Shown here piece after piece: positions 34,139 through 46,209 of a stretch of DNA of 64,000 nucleotides. The notes under the pieces were generated by a model that was given only the letters and a program-made list of their open reading frames with translations, ran no database searches and was not told the DNA's origin. A program made the position numbers and the translations under genes. Source of the stretch: Oscheius tipulae. Its lineage: Eukaryota > Nematoda > Chromadorea > Rhabditida > Rhabditidae. The stretch covers positions 9,486,001 through 9,550,000 of the forward strand of contig JASJZH010000006.1 of the NCBI GenBank assembly GCA_037178975.1, read 5' to 3'. Numbering within the stretch: the first letter of the stretch is position 1; each line of letters starts with the position of its first letter.

Positions 34139-34395
34139 TCAGTTCAGGTAATGAAAGTATTTCAATGGACTAAAACTCAAATACGTGTCCGACAGTATTA
34201 CCTTATTCTTCCAATCATTAAAGTCATTCTTATTCAACCGTCCAAAAAGTGTACTTCGTCTGTTGCTTTGATATGAGCCGCTTCCTTGCACTTTACCAGT
34301 TTGTTAATTTCTTTGTTGATTTTTATACAAGGGTTCTTTTCTGTGTATTCTTGAGCATACTCGATTGAAAGTAGAGGTAAAAATGAGATTAGCAT
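34139..34395 (-). pseudogene. Truncated receptor-L-domain gene, first exon only
   Basis: The Met at 34395 starts a signal peptide (MLISFLPLLSIEYA), followed by the family N-terminus QEYTEKNPC and VKCKEAAHIKATDEVHF. The frame then shifts by one: the expected FWKNK motif appears as NDFNDWKNKV in another frame and the sequence ends without the usual exon boundary. None of the three following family exons was found downstream, so this is a decayed copy. Confidence 0.75.
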
Positions 34396-34928
34396 GTGAT
34401 AACAAAACGAATCATTGTTCTGCTACTACTGATGATTTTATTTACGGGAAAAGATTAAATAAGAGTAAGTACTATTTTTTTGTAATCGAGACTATCAGGG
34501 ACTTTGAAAATACCGGTACATGGACACTTCAAAAAATTATAAACTTCCAGTTAACGCCATCTTTCACATTTGGCGTACCTTTCTCGGTCTATATTGTTAT
34601 CTGGCTAACCCTTCAAATGCCATTGAAGCTGTCTTTGTTATTCTTGCCACAGTTTCGTTCTTGCCTAGTTTGTACAGGTGATGGTGTCCACAGCTTGAAA
34701 ATTATGGTAACGGGGTTTAAGTGCATATACACGATTTTTACACAGTGTAGTTGCAGGTGCGTGACCCATTTGAATCAAACTACGCGAAAATAACTCGTTG
34801 GCGTTAATTCAATTCCCACCCACACTCGCATGACCTAGGCTCAAGAAATCATTAATTTACACGATCGTATGAAATATTATTAACTGCATACGAGCTGGGC
34901 GGGAGTATAGAATGTATTCCGCCTTCTT

Positions 34929-36084
34929 ATGCTGCTCTTTTTCTGCTTACTAGTTGTTCCTTCTGCAGAAGAATATACCGAAGCGATACCTTGTAAAGTG
35001 AATTACGAAGAGCTCGTATCATTTTCCAAGTGCAATGATGCTGCTCATATTAAAGTGATTGATGTAGTTGTATACGAGTTAGATACTAATGAGGAGGACT
35101 TTAACAACTTTTGGAAAAATAAAGTGACCGTTTCTGGAGAGTGGATACGGTTCAATGTTGGGTTTCCCGAACTGATTTTTCCAGAATTGCAAAAAGGAGG
35201 TTTGTTTTATGATAAACTCGAAACTTCTTTTGTTCCAGATAACATTGGGGTTCTTTATTCTGGCGTAGAAAAATTAAACTTGACAAAGTTTGAAAAAGGA
35301 TTAGAGCTGTCCATTTCCGACAATATGAAGCTAGTCGAAATCAATATTAAAGATGGTTTCTCTGCGGACATGATAGATATTATGAACAATAATAAAATGA
35401 AGCAAGAAGAATATGACAAATTATATGATCTGGTTACTACACCTCATTTATCGCTAGGAGATGAAGGAGGTTCGTTTCTACATGTTATGCTCATGTGATT
35501 CGCTTCTTGTTCCCCTCAGTTTTACTTTCAGTTATAAAAAGACAATCAGAGACGGCAGGAGCATATGAAGTTATCTGTCTCGAATGAGTTAGTAATTTTA
35601 GGATGCACCTTTCCTCAAATCAATTACCGCGTGAGCTCCTTAAAAGAGTTCGAAGGCTGCAAGACTGTCTTCGAAGTCGAATTCGCCGAGCATGTTGAAG
35701 ATCTCGATTTTCCCTTGCCAAAAATGGAACTAACGTACAGTATCAAAGTGACTAACACAAATCTAAAAACGCTAACTTTCTTTGTGCCTGGAGAGAGTTT
35801 GATGGAAAACGAAGGTAAAGGCTTTTAGGTACTCAGATAATATTTTTACAGATGCATGGATTATAAACAATACGTATCTTTGTGACACCAATCTTGACAA
35901 ATTGATTAGTTTCAAGAAAAACTTGAAGAATAACTGTTTGGTAACAGCTCCTGCTACTCCCGCAACTCATATTTCGTCCTTGAATGCTACAATTGCTAAT
36001 AATGGCTCTGCCGCTACTTCCATTTCTCCAACGACTGTTTTCGTTTACATGCTATTTCAAATGATTTTATGTTGTTTTCAATAA
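34929..36084 (+). CDS. Single-unit receptor-L-domain protein, GPI-anchored
   Basis: Four exons in phase: 34929-35199, 35239-35469, 35602-35814 and 35852-36084, giving 315 aa; all introns are phase 1. It has a signal peptide (MLLFFCLLVVPSA) and the family start EYTEAIPC. The L-domain follows: CNDAAHIKVIDVVVYE, FNNFWKNKVTVSG, FPELQKG; then INIKDG and a Glu-Gly-Gly end in exon 2; SLKEFEGCKTVFEVEFAEHV and TNTNLKTLTFFVPGE in exon 3; INNTYLCDTNLDKLI and KNNC in exon 4. A Ser/Thr/Ala stalk and hydrophobic tail (TTVFVYMLFQMILCCF) predict a GPI anchor. Receptor L domains form ligand-binding beta-helices in insulin and EGF receptors; here there is no kinase. This is the only plus-strand member. A polyA signal overlaps the stop. 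Confidence 0.85.
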
Positions 36085-36525
36085 AGAGTGATTGTCGATT
36101 TATACCACAGAATTTCTCTCGCGATTTGAATATTGTTTCCTCACTCCTGCTGCTTATTACGGCGACAATCATTGCAAACTTCTACGATAATGTGATAACT
36201 GAGAATGTCTTTTGCGCGACCCGATCTTTCACACCTGTTGTTTGCTAGTAGATCAGGACATAGTTTGATTTTTAAACGCAATTTGAGACAGTGATAGACA
36301 CTAAAATCCAAGCGTTTTCAACGGGATAAAAGTTTTGTAGGGCTGAAGAAGGATTGTTGCTCTTAACGAAGAGGTACGGAAAGCGCTTAGCAAATTGTTA
36401 TCAAATGATGATCAAAGTTTTTTTAATTGAGAAGCTCAGCGATCCACGGCGGACCACCCTCGCTATCTCGCACGTTATCGCAGCTGTTTGCCATTCACTT
36501 CGTGGCTTCTTTCCAGCTGTTGGAT

Positions 36526-38522
36526 ATGGTCCTTCCTGTTGATTTTATTTGGGCAGTTGTGAGTATACCGTTCTTGTTTATTTAAAAAGATACCAAATAA
36601 ACAAAAATTTAGAGTTCGTCTCACTATCAAGTGGATAGAGGCGGTTTCAAGCAAGGTATATCAAATCAGTTTATATGGTAAAAAAAAGCCTGTTTAGGGA
36701 GAGGTCAAAGTACATGGGATGCGATAAGAGCCGAGCCGGGAAGAATAAGAGATGGTTCCAATGAAAACGATGGTATTGAGGGCTACGAAAATTGCAAGGA
36801 GGACATTCAACTGATCAAGAACCTCGGGGTAAATTCCATTTTCACAATAACTAAAACCATGCCAGCCTATAGCTTTTACGTTTTGTGTTGATTCGACGCC
36901 AGACCTACCACAAAGAAATTGATATGGCGGGCCAATGGCCGTTGATAAAGTAGAGCATCCGCTTTTTCCTGATAAACTAATGGCACTTCGGGCACTATAG
37001 AAAAAGAGATAAGAAACGCTTTAATAGTACTATATGAAAAAGTAAGGTCAAATAAACAAATCTGACAAGTTCCAACAGTAGTTTTAGGCCTCGCATTACC
37101 GCTTCTCAATCGATTGGGCTCGTATTCTTCCAAAAGGCACAATTGATGAAATCAACGAGAAAGAGATTCAACATTATCGGGACTTCCTACTGGCCTTGAA
37201 AGAGGCTGGAATAACACCCATCGCAACTCTCTTCCATATTGACTGGCCCTTGGTTCTATATGACCAGGGAGGATGGCGGAATCCTCTGTCTCAGAAATGG
37301 TTCTCGGACTTTTGTGATCTCTGCTTTCAAAGATTCGGCGATCTTATCAAGATTTGGATGACTATCAATGAGATTGGCATGCATCTTCTATCAGCAATAT
37401 GTAAACTTGAGGTAAGAGTTGAATGTTCAAATCAGAAAGTGTATGTCAGGGACAACCTTATCATTGTCCAACACGCCCAGAGCCGGAAGAAGGAGATGCT
37501 GCCATATTTGTCGCCGCTCACAATATGCTTCTGGCACATGCAAAAGTTTACAGGAACTACGAGAAAAACTACAAAGACAAGTTTGGAGGTATATAAGAGA
37601 TATCCATTTGAAACAAACGTTTTCAGGAAAAGTAGGATTGGTTGCCGGGGGAATGGGCTGGTGTGTAGGAGAAGACAAAGAAGTGAGTGCCCGAGCAACT
37701 GACTTCAACCTCGGATATACAGTAAGTCATCATAAAAGCTGATTTCAAGTTATCAGTTGGATCCGGTGATCTTTGGCGACTACCCAGAAAGTATGAAGAT
37801 CCGTCTCACGGGTGAAAATGGGACTCCAAAATTGCCAAGCTTCACTGAAGAGGAAAAGTCTTTGATGAAAAGTCTTAAAATGTTCTTTAATGGTGATAAG
37901 TTGTGGTTTAGACAGTGTTGACTTTCTTGGCTTAAACTACTACTTACCGAGATTGGTGGCTCCCGGAGTTGGAACATCTCTTCTCGAAAAACTAGGACAG
38001 TACAAACTGCAAAGAAATAATTGGGAGAAGTAAGTTGTCTTCTGCCTGTTCATTTCACATTTCTTTTAGAATTAGTGGAGAATCTTGGTGTAGAAACTAT
38101 CCTGAAGGACTGCTAGACATATTCCGACGCTTGAAGGATCAATACGAGAATATTCCTGTGATGATAGCCGAAAACGGGTGTACTGATCTGGTCGGAGCTG
38201 GTCTTGAAGACGACAACAGAATCAAGTTGCTCCAACAGCATGTGGAAGTCTGCCAGCAAGGTTTATTTCTATCCTATTATAAAGCGGATTTATTTAGCCA
38301 TAGCGGAAGGGTGCAATGTTTTCGGATACGCTGTCTGGTGCCTCATGGATAATTTCGAGTGGGAAGACGGCTTTGCAGCACGGTTTGGCATGTACTAGTG
38401 AGTTTTGCAATGATGCAGCCTGATCAAAAAATTGCAGTGTCGATCACAAAGATCCGGAGAAGAAGAGAGTCCCTAAGAAATCAGTTTCTTTCTATAGAGC
38501 CCTTATCCACTCCCACAAATAA
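36526..38522 (+). CDS. Glycoside hydrolase family 1 (beta-glucosidase-like)
   Basis: Eleven exons in phase: 36526-36558, 36613-36655, 36698-36828, 37088-37411, 37450-37588, 37627-37721, 37757-37871, 37912-38029, 38070-38260, 38298-38397 and 38438-38522, giving 457 aa, near full length for the family. Family motifs in order: [58 protein letters not shown], the acid/base box TINEI (normally NEP), [39 protein letters not shown], the nucleophile box MIAENG, and [21 protein letters not shown]. Both catalytic Glu are kept. No signal peptide is seen, so it is probably cytosolic unless an upstream exon was missed. Substrate is unknown. A ctttccag acceptor lies ten bases before the ATG. Confidence 0.85.
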
Positions 38523-38662
38523 ACACGCGTGATGAGATCAGCAATATTTCTCTACATTTTACTTTTTACTTTCCGCAAATTTATAAATCAGAATCTTATA
38601 AAAATTTATTTTTCAAAATGTTATCAAACAACTCGATTCTCTTGTTTTTCTTTGAGAAGGAT

Positions 38663-39934
38663 TTATTTCGAAATGCTCGATAATGGGCCCTCCACGACAG
38701 CTACGGCTCTTTCCGCAGGATTGCGAAGGTTGCCCGTTGTCCAAAGACTAATGTAGGCCCGTCGTAGACGTCTGCAATCACAGAAATAATGAATATTACG
38801 CAGATCACAAACTCATTAAAGACTAGATAGACCAGTGCGCTTGCAACCAGTCCAAATCGATACAAAATCTGTTGAAAGTAGTGCTGCAGTGGTGCAAGGT
38901 CGCTTTCAAAAAGACGCATAATATTTGACCAGGCAATACATAGAAACGTGCCACCAAATGATTGAATCGTCAAGCTCCATTCTTTTTTAATATTAACCAC
39001 TTTTCTCTGTAATTTGAATGTCAGAGAATACAAATTACTACCTTGCTAAACATATACATCATCAATAGGGTGTATAGAACAAACGTGAAAATTGCTGTGA
39101 ATAAAAGAACTGGCACTTTGACGAATGTAAGGACTGAAAAAAAGACGTTTTTGAAAAACTTTCAACACACAACCAGATAAATTCATCACTTTTCTGTCTG
39201 TTAAATGTCCGTATCTTGTCCCCTGTTTACTTTCAAATAATCATGTTCTCACCGTCAAAAATGTCTCCCAGAAGATCTCTCATAAAACGAGAATAGCTGG
39301 GTATACGATGAAGGTCATTTGTAAGTCTGGTAGTATAGATTCCATTCTCGAGAAGATATTCTCCAAATAGAAGTGTGTAGAGGATATAGTAGATGGTGTT
39401 CGAATTACTGGCTGGAAAGTTGGCTAGAGCAACGGTAGCGAGACGGTTATATCCCAAGACCATGTTCATGACCTGAGCTGTGTCCCACAGAGTCAAGTAG
39501 AACTTTTGAAGGATCTTGTAGATTATAGAGTTGTCCGATTTGAATAGGAAAAAGCCAGCAATGAGAAGAGAATCCCACAATAGGATGATACATTCAAACA
39601 TACTTATAATGAACATGATTTTGAAAGTTCTCTGTTCATAGAACTCTTTGTTAAAACCAAAAACCTGGAAAAGGCCACTAAAACAGTTCTCTGTCAGGTT
39701 ACCAAAGCAAGAGGAAAGTGCACAAAAAAGAATAATGCTCCCAAGAAAGCGTTGACATATTGCTGCGCATAATGTAAACTGGCAGTTGTCAAATAGTCAG
39801 GCGAGGAAATCTAGAGTCATGTTTTTTAGCTTTATATTAATTCTTACAGCATAAATAGGCCAGCAGAGTAGAGCTGCAGTACCTAGGCAAATCCCACGCA
39901 GAATCCAAAAGAAGATCTTGTCTTTGTCAGCCAT
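38663..39934 (-). CDS. Seven-transmembrane receptor, family R copy 1
   Basis: Six exons in phase: 39848-39934, 39703-39810, 39253-39664, 39042-39133, 38813-39006 and 38663-38771, giving 333 aa. Hydrophobic segments fall around FFWILRGICLGTAALLCWP, AFLGALFFFVHFPLALVF, IISMFECIILLWDSLLIAG, YYILYTLLFGEYLL, VLLFTAIFTFVLYTLLMMY, GGTFLCIAWSNIMRLF and FGLVASALVYLVFNE. LGYNRLATVAL holds the place of a DRY motif. The tail reads RLRRAYISLWTTGN. Exons 3, 4, 5 and 6 have exactly the same lengths (412, 92, 194, 109) as the copy at 44048-45334. This looks like a nematode chemosensory receptor class; ligand unknown. Confidence 0.82.
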
Positions 39935-40611
39935 TACTGGCTGTGGAGGAAGTGAGAAACTGGCGCGTGCTTTCTGTAGTTCAGCTCAAATAGTTCACCA
40001 TGCGAGTAATTCAATCGAGAAATTCAATCGGGAACGTGGAAATGATCATGTACGTTTTGTTTAATGGAATGAAATGAACAGAGAAAAGTAGACAAAAACA
40101 AATATGACCCACGTACCTCTTAAGAGTACCCTTTCCTAACTCTACTAACGAGTAAGGATAAAGGTTTTTTGGGCTTTAACAAAATTTCTCGATCACGCTT
40201 TTGCTGAGATTAGATGGTAGATCTCATGCGTGCGGATACCAAATGTTTCATCTTACGTGATTTTTTATTCGTGTCAGCTTCCTTCTACAAATCGTGCCCA
40301 AGAAAATTATATTTCCGCTACTGACATGTGATCTTATTACGCAATCAAAAGTTCTAATAGATAAAAGTGAACTCGGAAGTTACACTGTTCGAATTTCGAA
40401 TATGACTCATTTCAGAGCAAAAATCGAAACTATTCAGCCCTTCCATGCGATTTCCTACATGTGCGAATCCTAATCTTTAACTACGAAGAGCGTGTTTTTG
40501 TGGTGTGTTTAGACAAAAGTAAGAGGTTTTAAAACTGGGAGATGACGATTAAAGAGAGAAAAGTCGTGAACTCTCGTATAAAAAATTTTTCATTCATGAA
40601 AACGTCTTCAA

Positions 40612-43600
40612 TTAAAACACTCGAGGAAAGACAAAAAAGAGCACTAGAAGACTGGAAATGGATGTTGTAGCGGTGAATGACGTCAAGCAATTTCTAGTCA
40701 ATTTACTTGGGTCCTTAACAAACTGTTCGAGATTCTTATCACAAAGAAACTCGTTGTTTGATATATCTGAATTCTCGATAGATCAATTTATAGGGTCTTT
40801 ACCTGACTGCTCATATTTAAAAGCGTCCTTATTCAATGTATTTCCTGCTCTGAAAAACGACAGCGTTTTCAGATTTGTATTGACCGCAATAATCGATCCA
40901 GTTAGTTCTATTGTTGGCGGCGAATAGTCCAGATCTTTTACGTATTTTGCAAATCTCACTTGACTGATTTTTCTACAGCCTTCCAACTGTTTCAGACTGC
41001 TTAGAGCGTTTTTATTATTGAAGCTACATTCTGAAAGATTTGCTTCAAAACGGTTATTAATTCCTGACCTCCTAGTTTCTGTATGTAGAGATCACCAGAT
41101 CGGACGGAATTATAGATTTGATCTAGGGCCGAATCATTCAACTTGTTGTTGTAGGAGAGAGAAAACTTGTTAGTCGTGATAATTTTTCCGAAATTGACTT
41201 CCAGCAATCGCCCGTTCTCATAAATACTCATATTTTGAGTAACCAACTCCAATTTGGGAAAGTTGACTTTTTGTACCATCGAACTAAAAATTTCAAAGAC
41301 AGTATCTGAAAAACGACAGTTTCGAATCCTTTTTAACAAACCTGCTTTTCTCAGTTGGGGAAAAGTCAGCTCATTTACATCATCGTAAAATCTGAATTTC
41401 GGTCCTACAATCGTCTCTTTGTTCTTCCAAAATTCAACAACGGCTGTCTTATTTTCCATGTCCACTGTTTCAATCTCATCTATTCCTTGAATATGGGCAG
41501 CATCTTTACATTTTTCAGAAGCTTTATACTCCGAATCCGTTAATTGACAAGGACGTTCTTCCGTATAATATTTGGCAACGTCTGGCCCGAAACAGTTATT
41601 TTTCAATTTGCTTTTGTCACTAACAAACAAGTCGAGATTTCTGTCACAAAGAAACGTGTTGTTGATGAGTTCTTAAAGTTTAATCATTGAACGCTAGGAA
41701 TAAACCTACCAGAATCCCCATTTAGGCCTTCACCAGGTACAAAGAAAGACAAAGTTTGTAGGTTTGTATTGACCGCATGAATAGCTCCATTACTCAATGT
41801 CATTGTAGGTAGGGAATAATTGAGATCCGACACGTTCTGGGCGAAGCTCACACCTTGAACATCTTTACATCCTTCGAACTCTTTCAAGGATCGGATGCCT
41901 TTCACAAAAGCGCATTCTGAAAAGCTTGCGGGTTAAGTGAAAACCCAGTTCAAACAGCATTTTGCTTCTGTTATGTGTGTCTTTTAGCTGGTTTCATATT
42001 TGGGACAGCTCTCTACTACCTTTCTCTCGTATAGCTTAATCTTGCCTTCTTAGGGATGAAGACATGTGAGCAAGCTGTACCATTTCGGGGAGCCCTATCG
42101 CTCCTGCCGATACCACCAGGTGATTCAAAAAGGGGCTACAGCGCTGATAGAATCAATCAGATAAATGCAACCGAAACTACATGCATCAAGAGAGCTGAAC
42201 CAAGAGACTGCTCGACCATTTCAGATAACACACACACACATTTTATAGAACTCCCAGACTGAAAAGTCATGCCCCACGAGCGCTGAGACAAAATGGGCGC
42301 GCTCTGGAGTGAGCGTCTCTTTTTTGCGCCGATACTTACCTCCCTCCTTTTGTACTTCGAGTTTAGACACAGAACCAAACGAGTCCTGAATTTGTGTTAG
42401 TGTTGCAGCTTTCAGTTTGTTATTGGTCCTTATTCGAACGTTGTTTATATTTACGCCTTGTTTGAAGTTTATGTCAATCAACTTGACGTTCGTATAAACT
42501 TCAAGCGTATTACAGTATTTCATTTTTGGAAGACTTATTGTCTCCACAACCGAATTCCCAATAAACTGGAGCATGGTCTCTGAAAAGTTTTGGATTATGT
42601 CTAATAAAAACTATGGTAACCTGCGTGCCTCAACTCTGGAAGAGTAACTGTGACAAGATTAACAGAGAAGAAAAAGGATCTTCCAGTTATGGTTTCTTTG
42701 TTTTTCCAAAACTCGTTAAAGACAGTCTCATTATAAGAACCGTAATACAAGATTCCATCAACTCCTCTAATATGGGCAGCTTCTTTGCATTGAATGAAAT
42801 CATCCGTTTGTGAATTCTTCAAAGGACATGGATTCTCTTCTGTATATCCTTCTGGTCCTACGATAACAGTTTCATTCCAACAGTTGTTTTGCAATTTGAT
42901 CTTGTCACTAATGAACAAGTCAAGAAACGTCTTGTTATCGCAAAGAGCCGGGTTATCGATTATTTCTGAAGTGAAGATGAATTTTAGTGATCGGAAAAGA
43001 GCACCTGAATTTTCGCTGATATTTTTTCCAGGCACAAAAAATGACAGCGTTTTTAGATTCGTGTTAATGACATGCATAGATCCACCATCTAGTGACATAG
43101 ACGTAAGCGTGAAGTTGAGGTCTTGGACATTCTGATCAAAAATAACTTCGTGTACTCGTTTACAGCCGTTGAGCTGCTGCAAACTAGTGATCGGTCTGAA
43201 GAAACTGCAGTCTGAAAAGTAGATATTAATGCGAGTTTTAGAATAACAGTATTTTCACCTCCTTCTTCTTGTATGTAAGCTGTTTTGTTAGTGACAGCCC
43301 TCCGAATCTTATTCAAGGCAGCTTTTGTCAATTTGCCATTGTCCCATATGTAGGCGTCATTAATGGTTGCTCCTTTCTTGAAATTGATGTCAGCTAACTT
43401 CAAGTTTGCCCTGAGTTCCAATTGGGCTATAGAGATAAGTTTCGGAAAACTTATTCTTTCAAGGTCAGAATCTGTGAATTGCAAAGTAGCGTCTAAAAGA
43501 AGTTTACAGTAAATTAAGTCATCATAAAACAAACTTGCAATTTTCAGTTCCGGAAAAGTGAGATTAGCAAATAGCAATGGGAATCCAAATAATGGCCCAG

Positions 43601-43808
43601 AAATGGTTTCTTTGTTCTTCCAATAAGCACTGAATTCTGTGTCGTTGACTATATTCCAGAAGTAAACCACATCGGCCACATTGATATGTACTGCTTCCTT
43701 GCATTTCACTAGACGTGTGATTTCTACACCAGTTACGTTGCATGGCTCCTTTTCTGTATAGTTTTGAGCAGCGACCAGAGAGACTAGAAAAAGAAGGAAC
43801 AGGGCCAT
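40612..43808 (-). CDS. Receptor-L-domain array protein, three units, GPI-anchored
   Basis: Ten exons, all joined in phase 1: 43535-43808, 43259-43492, 43005-43211, 42621-42965, 42340-42579, 41710-41916, 41342-41671, 41069-41305, 40803-41030 and 40612-40766, giving 818 aa. It has a signal peptide (MALFLLFLVSLVAAQ) and then NYTEKEPC. Each unit has CKEAAHI, FW(K)NKETI, FPxLRKAG, an exon ending in EEGG or similar, LKxLEGC.., AVNTNLxTLSFFVPG, and LCDxNLxxFV followed by a Cys. The middle exon of each unit is 234, 240 and 237 nt. The C-terminus is hydrophobic (SSLLVLFFVFPRVF), as for a GPI anchor. It starts 240 bp after the stop of the 7TM gene on the same strand. Confidence 0.85.
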
Positions 43809-44047
43809 AGGAAGTACAACTGCGTCTTACAGAAAATTTCCGCGGTGTCAATAGAATCAGCGCTCCTAATTGGTTTCAGAATGAAATTTTTACCCTTATG
43901 AGGAGGTCTCGTATACAACTTTAATGCTTGCGGGACTTCAAAATAAGCAACACAAAAAATAATCACGACGTGTCTCTATGCTCTTTGTCTACGTTCAATC
44001 TTTTTTAAAAATTTATTGTGCATCTATAGGATTTTGTTTCTGATGTA

Positions 44048-45334
44048 CTATGATGAAATGTTTGATAAAGTTCCATCAATGACGACTTGGCTCCTTTCTG
44101 CGACTTTTCGAAGATTGCCAGTTTTCCAAAAACTTATATAAGCCCTTTGTAAACGCCTGCAAATGAAATTCAAACAGAAACTTGCTGTATAACTCGTTAT
44201 AAGTAAGATAGACAAGCGCGCTGGCGACTAATCCAAATCGATAAAGAATCTTCTGAAAATACCGCTGGAGATCCGTAAGGTCGGTGTCAAAAAGGCGCAT
44301 TATATTTGACCAGGCGATACAGAGAAACGTGCCGATAAAAGACTGTATCGTCAAACTCCATTCCCGTCGAATTTTCACTTCTTTTCTCTGAAACTAGGTC
44401 ATACCTGAGAAAGTGAAAAGAACAACTTTGGAGAACATATAGACCAGCAACAGTACGTACAATATAAACGTCGCGATAGCGATGCATATAAGCACGGGCA
44501 CTTTGAACGTTTGGATGTCTAAAAACATTTGAAAGTGACATAAACATCCAAACACTATTCTCGAGCTACTCCTGCCCCCGGTAAACAGTTTTAGAACGAA
44601 CTTATTTTTTTCCGTTTCTCTGGTGAAAAACTTACAATCATAAACTTCCAGGAGAGCATCTCTTACTGTTCTAGAAAAATTGGGCATCTTATATAGATCG
44701 TTAGTTAGTCTACTTCCGTAGATTCCATTTTCAATCAGATATTCTCCAAAAATAACAAAATACATGACAGTGTAAACGACATTCAAATTGAGCGTTGGCC
44801 AGTTGTTAAGAGCGACCGTACAAAAGCGATTATAACCCAATACGAAGTTCATAACTTGAGCTGAATCCCATAATGTCAGATAGAGGTTTTGGAAGATTTT
44901 GTATAGAAGAGAATTGTCAGAATCGACAAGGAACAAGCCAGCTGTGAGAGCAGAATCCCAGATGAGTACGATACATTCGAAGAGGCTCAATGCGAACATG
45001 ATTTTGAAGGTTCGCTGTGCGTAGAACTCTTTGTTAAAACCGAAAACCTGAAAACGGTTGCTAGAATGATTTTTTAACAAGATACCAGTGCTAATGGAAA
45101 ATGTACAATAAAGAACAATGCACTGAGAAATGAGCTCACATACTTCTCAGCGTAGGATAAACTATTTATTGGCGAAGAACGAGAAGAAATCTGTGATTTA
45201 ACGTTTGCTTTAGAATTGACTAAACATACCGCATAGATGGGATAAAAGAAGGAAGCAGCAGTGATCAGACACACAATTCGCAAAATCCAAAAGAAGTAAC
45301 GAATGTCTGGATCTCGTTGAGTCGATTCCGCCAT
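44048..45334 (-). CDS. Seven-transmembrane receptor, family R copy 2
   Basis: Six exons in phase: 45230-45334, 45086-45190, 44636-45047, 44427-44518, 44194-44387 and 44048-44156, giving 338 aa. Segments and motifs parallel copy 1: FFWILRIVCLITAASFFYPI, FLSALFFIVHFPLAL, FALSLFECIVLIWDSALTA, LGYNRFCTVAL, FGEYLIENGIYGSRLTNDLY, VLICIAIATFILYVLLLVY, FIGTFLCIAWSNIMRLF and FGLVASALVYLTYNE, ending RLQRAYISFWKTGN. Exon lengths 3-6 equal those of copy 1, indicating recent common origin. On this strand it lies directly upstream of the three-unit L-domain gene. Confidence 0.82.
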
Positions 45335-46209
45335 CTCCGTTCTAGCCGGGAAAGTGATTACTCCTTTTAACTCATTTCATTTGACACGCCCGCATTACGC
45401 AAAATTCAATCGAGACGAGAAAAAGTTAGAAATTAAACGTGCAAAGACATACATCACTTAAGTTTTGAATGTAACGAACAGGACCATGAACTGAAAAGAT
45501 AGTTTCAGTCAGAGTCTCGACAAAGGTCAAAATTGCAGTCAAGAAGAGAGACTATAAAGCAGGCATCCTGATGAGCATATTTTTGGAAAAGAAACTTCAA
45601 ACTATAACCCAAATCATTGTTAAGATGCAAGGCCATCGGAGCACTTCTCCCCTTTAAAATTCACTTCTAGAGGAAAGAATCGGTTTTCACACTGTCGCTG
45701 TTAACACATGACTTGTAGCGCTTTATCAACTCATGTCCAACTACTTTTAGTCTATTCCCACTTAGAAAGCGATCTTTACTACTTTCTCGATTCCCCAGAT
45801 CTTTAGGGTTTAGGCTCTCTATCCCAGTGGACGTATCTCGCTTTTTTGGACCGTCCCAGTTTGATTTACACGGCCAATTATGATATCTAGAGTACAAATT
45901 TACTTTAACGTAATATTACTTCTTGCAATTTCTACCAAGGCCTTCCCGAGAATTATGACCCTTTTCAAACAAACATGCTATGTTCGGAAACAGGGAACTT
46001 ACTCAAACATGCAAAAGCTATAAAATATGTACGCTAGTTGCGAAATTACTCTTATAAAAATAGTAACTTCCCGTTTTTCACGTTTACATCAATGCTCTCT
46101 TAGGATATTAGAGAGCCCCAACAAAATGACAATCTCCTAAAGAAGGGGAAACACCAATCGGTTCTTTGTTATAAGGTTTATTTACCACAAAATCGGCGCA
46201 ATACAAGAA
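45335..46209. other. Spacer between the receptor gene and the five-unit array
   Basis: Contains one 76-codon minus frame (45667-45897) without support. Promoter of the 7TM gene and 3' flank of the L-domain array are expected here. Confidence 0.5.

Noticed and set aside
34929-35498. Single 189-codon frame read through the first intron of the plus-strand L-domain gene
   Set aside because: The 39-nt intron is open by chance. All paralogues splice at this position (…LRKAG | DT…), and splicing restores the family alignment.
37872-37911. 19-nt intron gtgataagttgtggtttag in the GH1 gene
   Set aside because: Too short. Using the donor at 37872 gives a 40-nt intron and restores the family motif [10 protein letters not shown].
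42229-42240. CA repeat as a meaningful element
   Set aside because: Only about six repeats inside an intron of the three-unit array; ordinary microsatellite.
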